The translations under genes and the position numbers were made by a program. A DNA stretch of 64,000 nucleotides from Viola odorata (taxonomy: Eukaryota > Streptophyta > Magnoliopsida > Malpighiales > Violaceae). Within the stretch, counting starts at the first letter, position 1. Every line of letters begins with the position of its first letter. The DNA is taken from positions 1,746,001 to 1,810,000 of the forward strand of contig OY829546.1 of the NCBI GenBank assembly GCA_963691705.1, read 5' to 3'. The notes below the pieces were generated by a model, which saw nothing but the letters and a program-made list of their open reading frames with translations, made no database searches and had not been told where the DNA came from. This document shows, piece by piece, positions 63,789 through 64,000 of this stretch.

Positions 63789-64000
63789 ATGGAGGAGGTT
63801 TCTGGCAAACACGAGAGCGAGCCATGGCGAGTCCTCGAGTTCTACAGTGGTATCGGCGGAATGGTATCCTCTCCCCACTCCTTCTCCACATTTTGTCCTT
63901 CTTCTTCTACTCCCGCCCCATGTGCTCATCTTCTAATCCTTTTTTTTTTCTGTTGTGTTTCTTCTTCTTTTTTGGTTAGAGATACTCGCTCGTAAAAGCC
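63789..64000 (+). CDS. DNMT2: tRNA (cytosine-5) methyltransferase DNMT2/TRDMT1, 5' end (partial)
   Basis: Exon 1 (63789-63863) reads MEEVSGKHESEPWRVLEFYS then GIGGM; after an intron with gtatcc and ttag borders, exon 2 starts at 63980 with RYSLVKA and leaves the window. RVLEFYSGIGGM.RYSL is motif I (the AdoMet-binding FxGxGG loop) of DNMT2, which methylates C38 of tRNA-Asp. The start is the first ATG in frame and gives a normal short N-terminus. The catalytic PCQ motif lies beyond the window. Confidence 0.85.

Overview
This is nuclear DNA of a flowering plant, most likely a eudicot. It carries plant-specific gene families (SD2-type lectin receptor kinase, AMT2-type ammonium transporter, SR-cyclophilin, RRC1/SR140, NDL), short GT-AG introns, AT-rich spacers and many plant-type non-autonomous DNA transposons. 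There are no bacterial operons, ribosome binding sites or CRISPR arrays. The species cannot be fixed from sequence alone.

Layout. 1-0.8 kb: 5' end of a minus-strand gene leaving the window. 1.5-7.4 kb (minus): an intact 13-exon SR-cyclophilin gene (CYP95/CYP63 type, 826 codons). 8.1-9.9 kb (minus): an intact three-exon ammonium transporter (475 aa). 10.7-14.9 kb: a transposon-like unit holding spliced fragments of three unrelated genes (JMJ17-type demethylase, VTC2/GDP-L-galactose phosphorylase, TFIIB). 15.0-17.5 kb (minus): an intact intronless SD2-5-type lectin receptor kinase (813 aa). 18.5-20.6 kb: two TIR elements, one with a captured GC-rich fragment. 22 kb: one copy of an 840-bp repeat whose near-identical partner lies at 62.5 kb. 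24.6-28.1 kb: a decayed unidentified plant gene plus a beta-COP fragment. 30.2-33.0 kb (minus): a six-exon DUF3615-like gene.

35-41.4 kb: two adjacent pseudogenes, RRC1/SR140 and a TM9/EMP70 protein, joined at a transposon terminus. 42-43.9 kb: fragments of a small membrane protein gene and of a HAD phosphatase. 44.1-46.1 kb: a hAT-like element with an 8-bp target duplication. 46.2-50.6 kb: a tandemly amplified 5' cassette, homologous in inverted orientation to the 5' region of the DUF3615 gene, leading into a papain-fold gene that has lost its catalytic cysteine. 51.8-54.9 kb (minus): an NDL pseudogene. 55-62.2 kb: a gene-poor tract of inverted-repeat elements. 63.8-64.0 kb: the 5' end of a DNMT2 gene leaving the window.

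Only the cyclophilin, the ammonium transporter, the receptor kinase, the DUF3615-like gene, the papain-like gene and the start of DNMT2 read as intact. They share no obvious pathway; the window's main story is gene duplication, decay and shuffling by DNA transposons. All identifications rest on reading translations and remembered family signatures; no database search was run.
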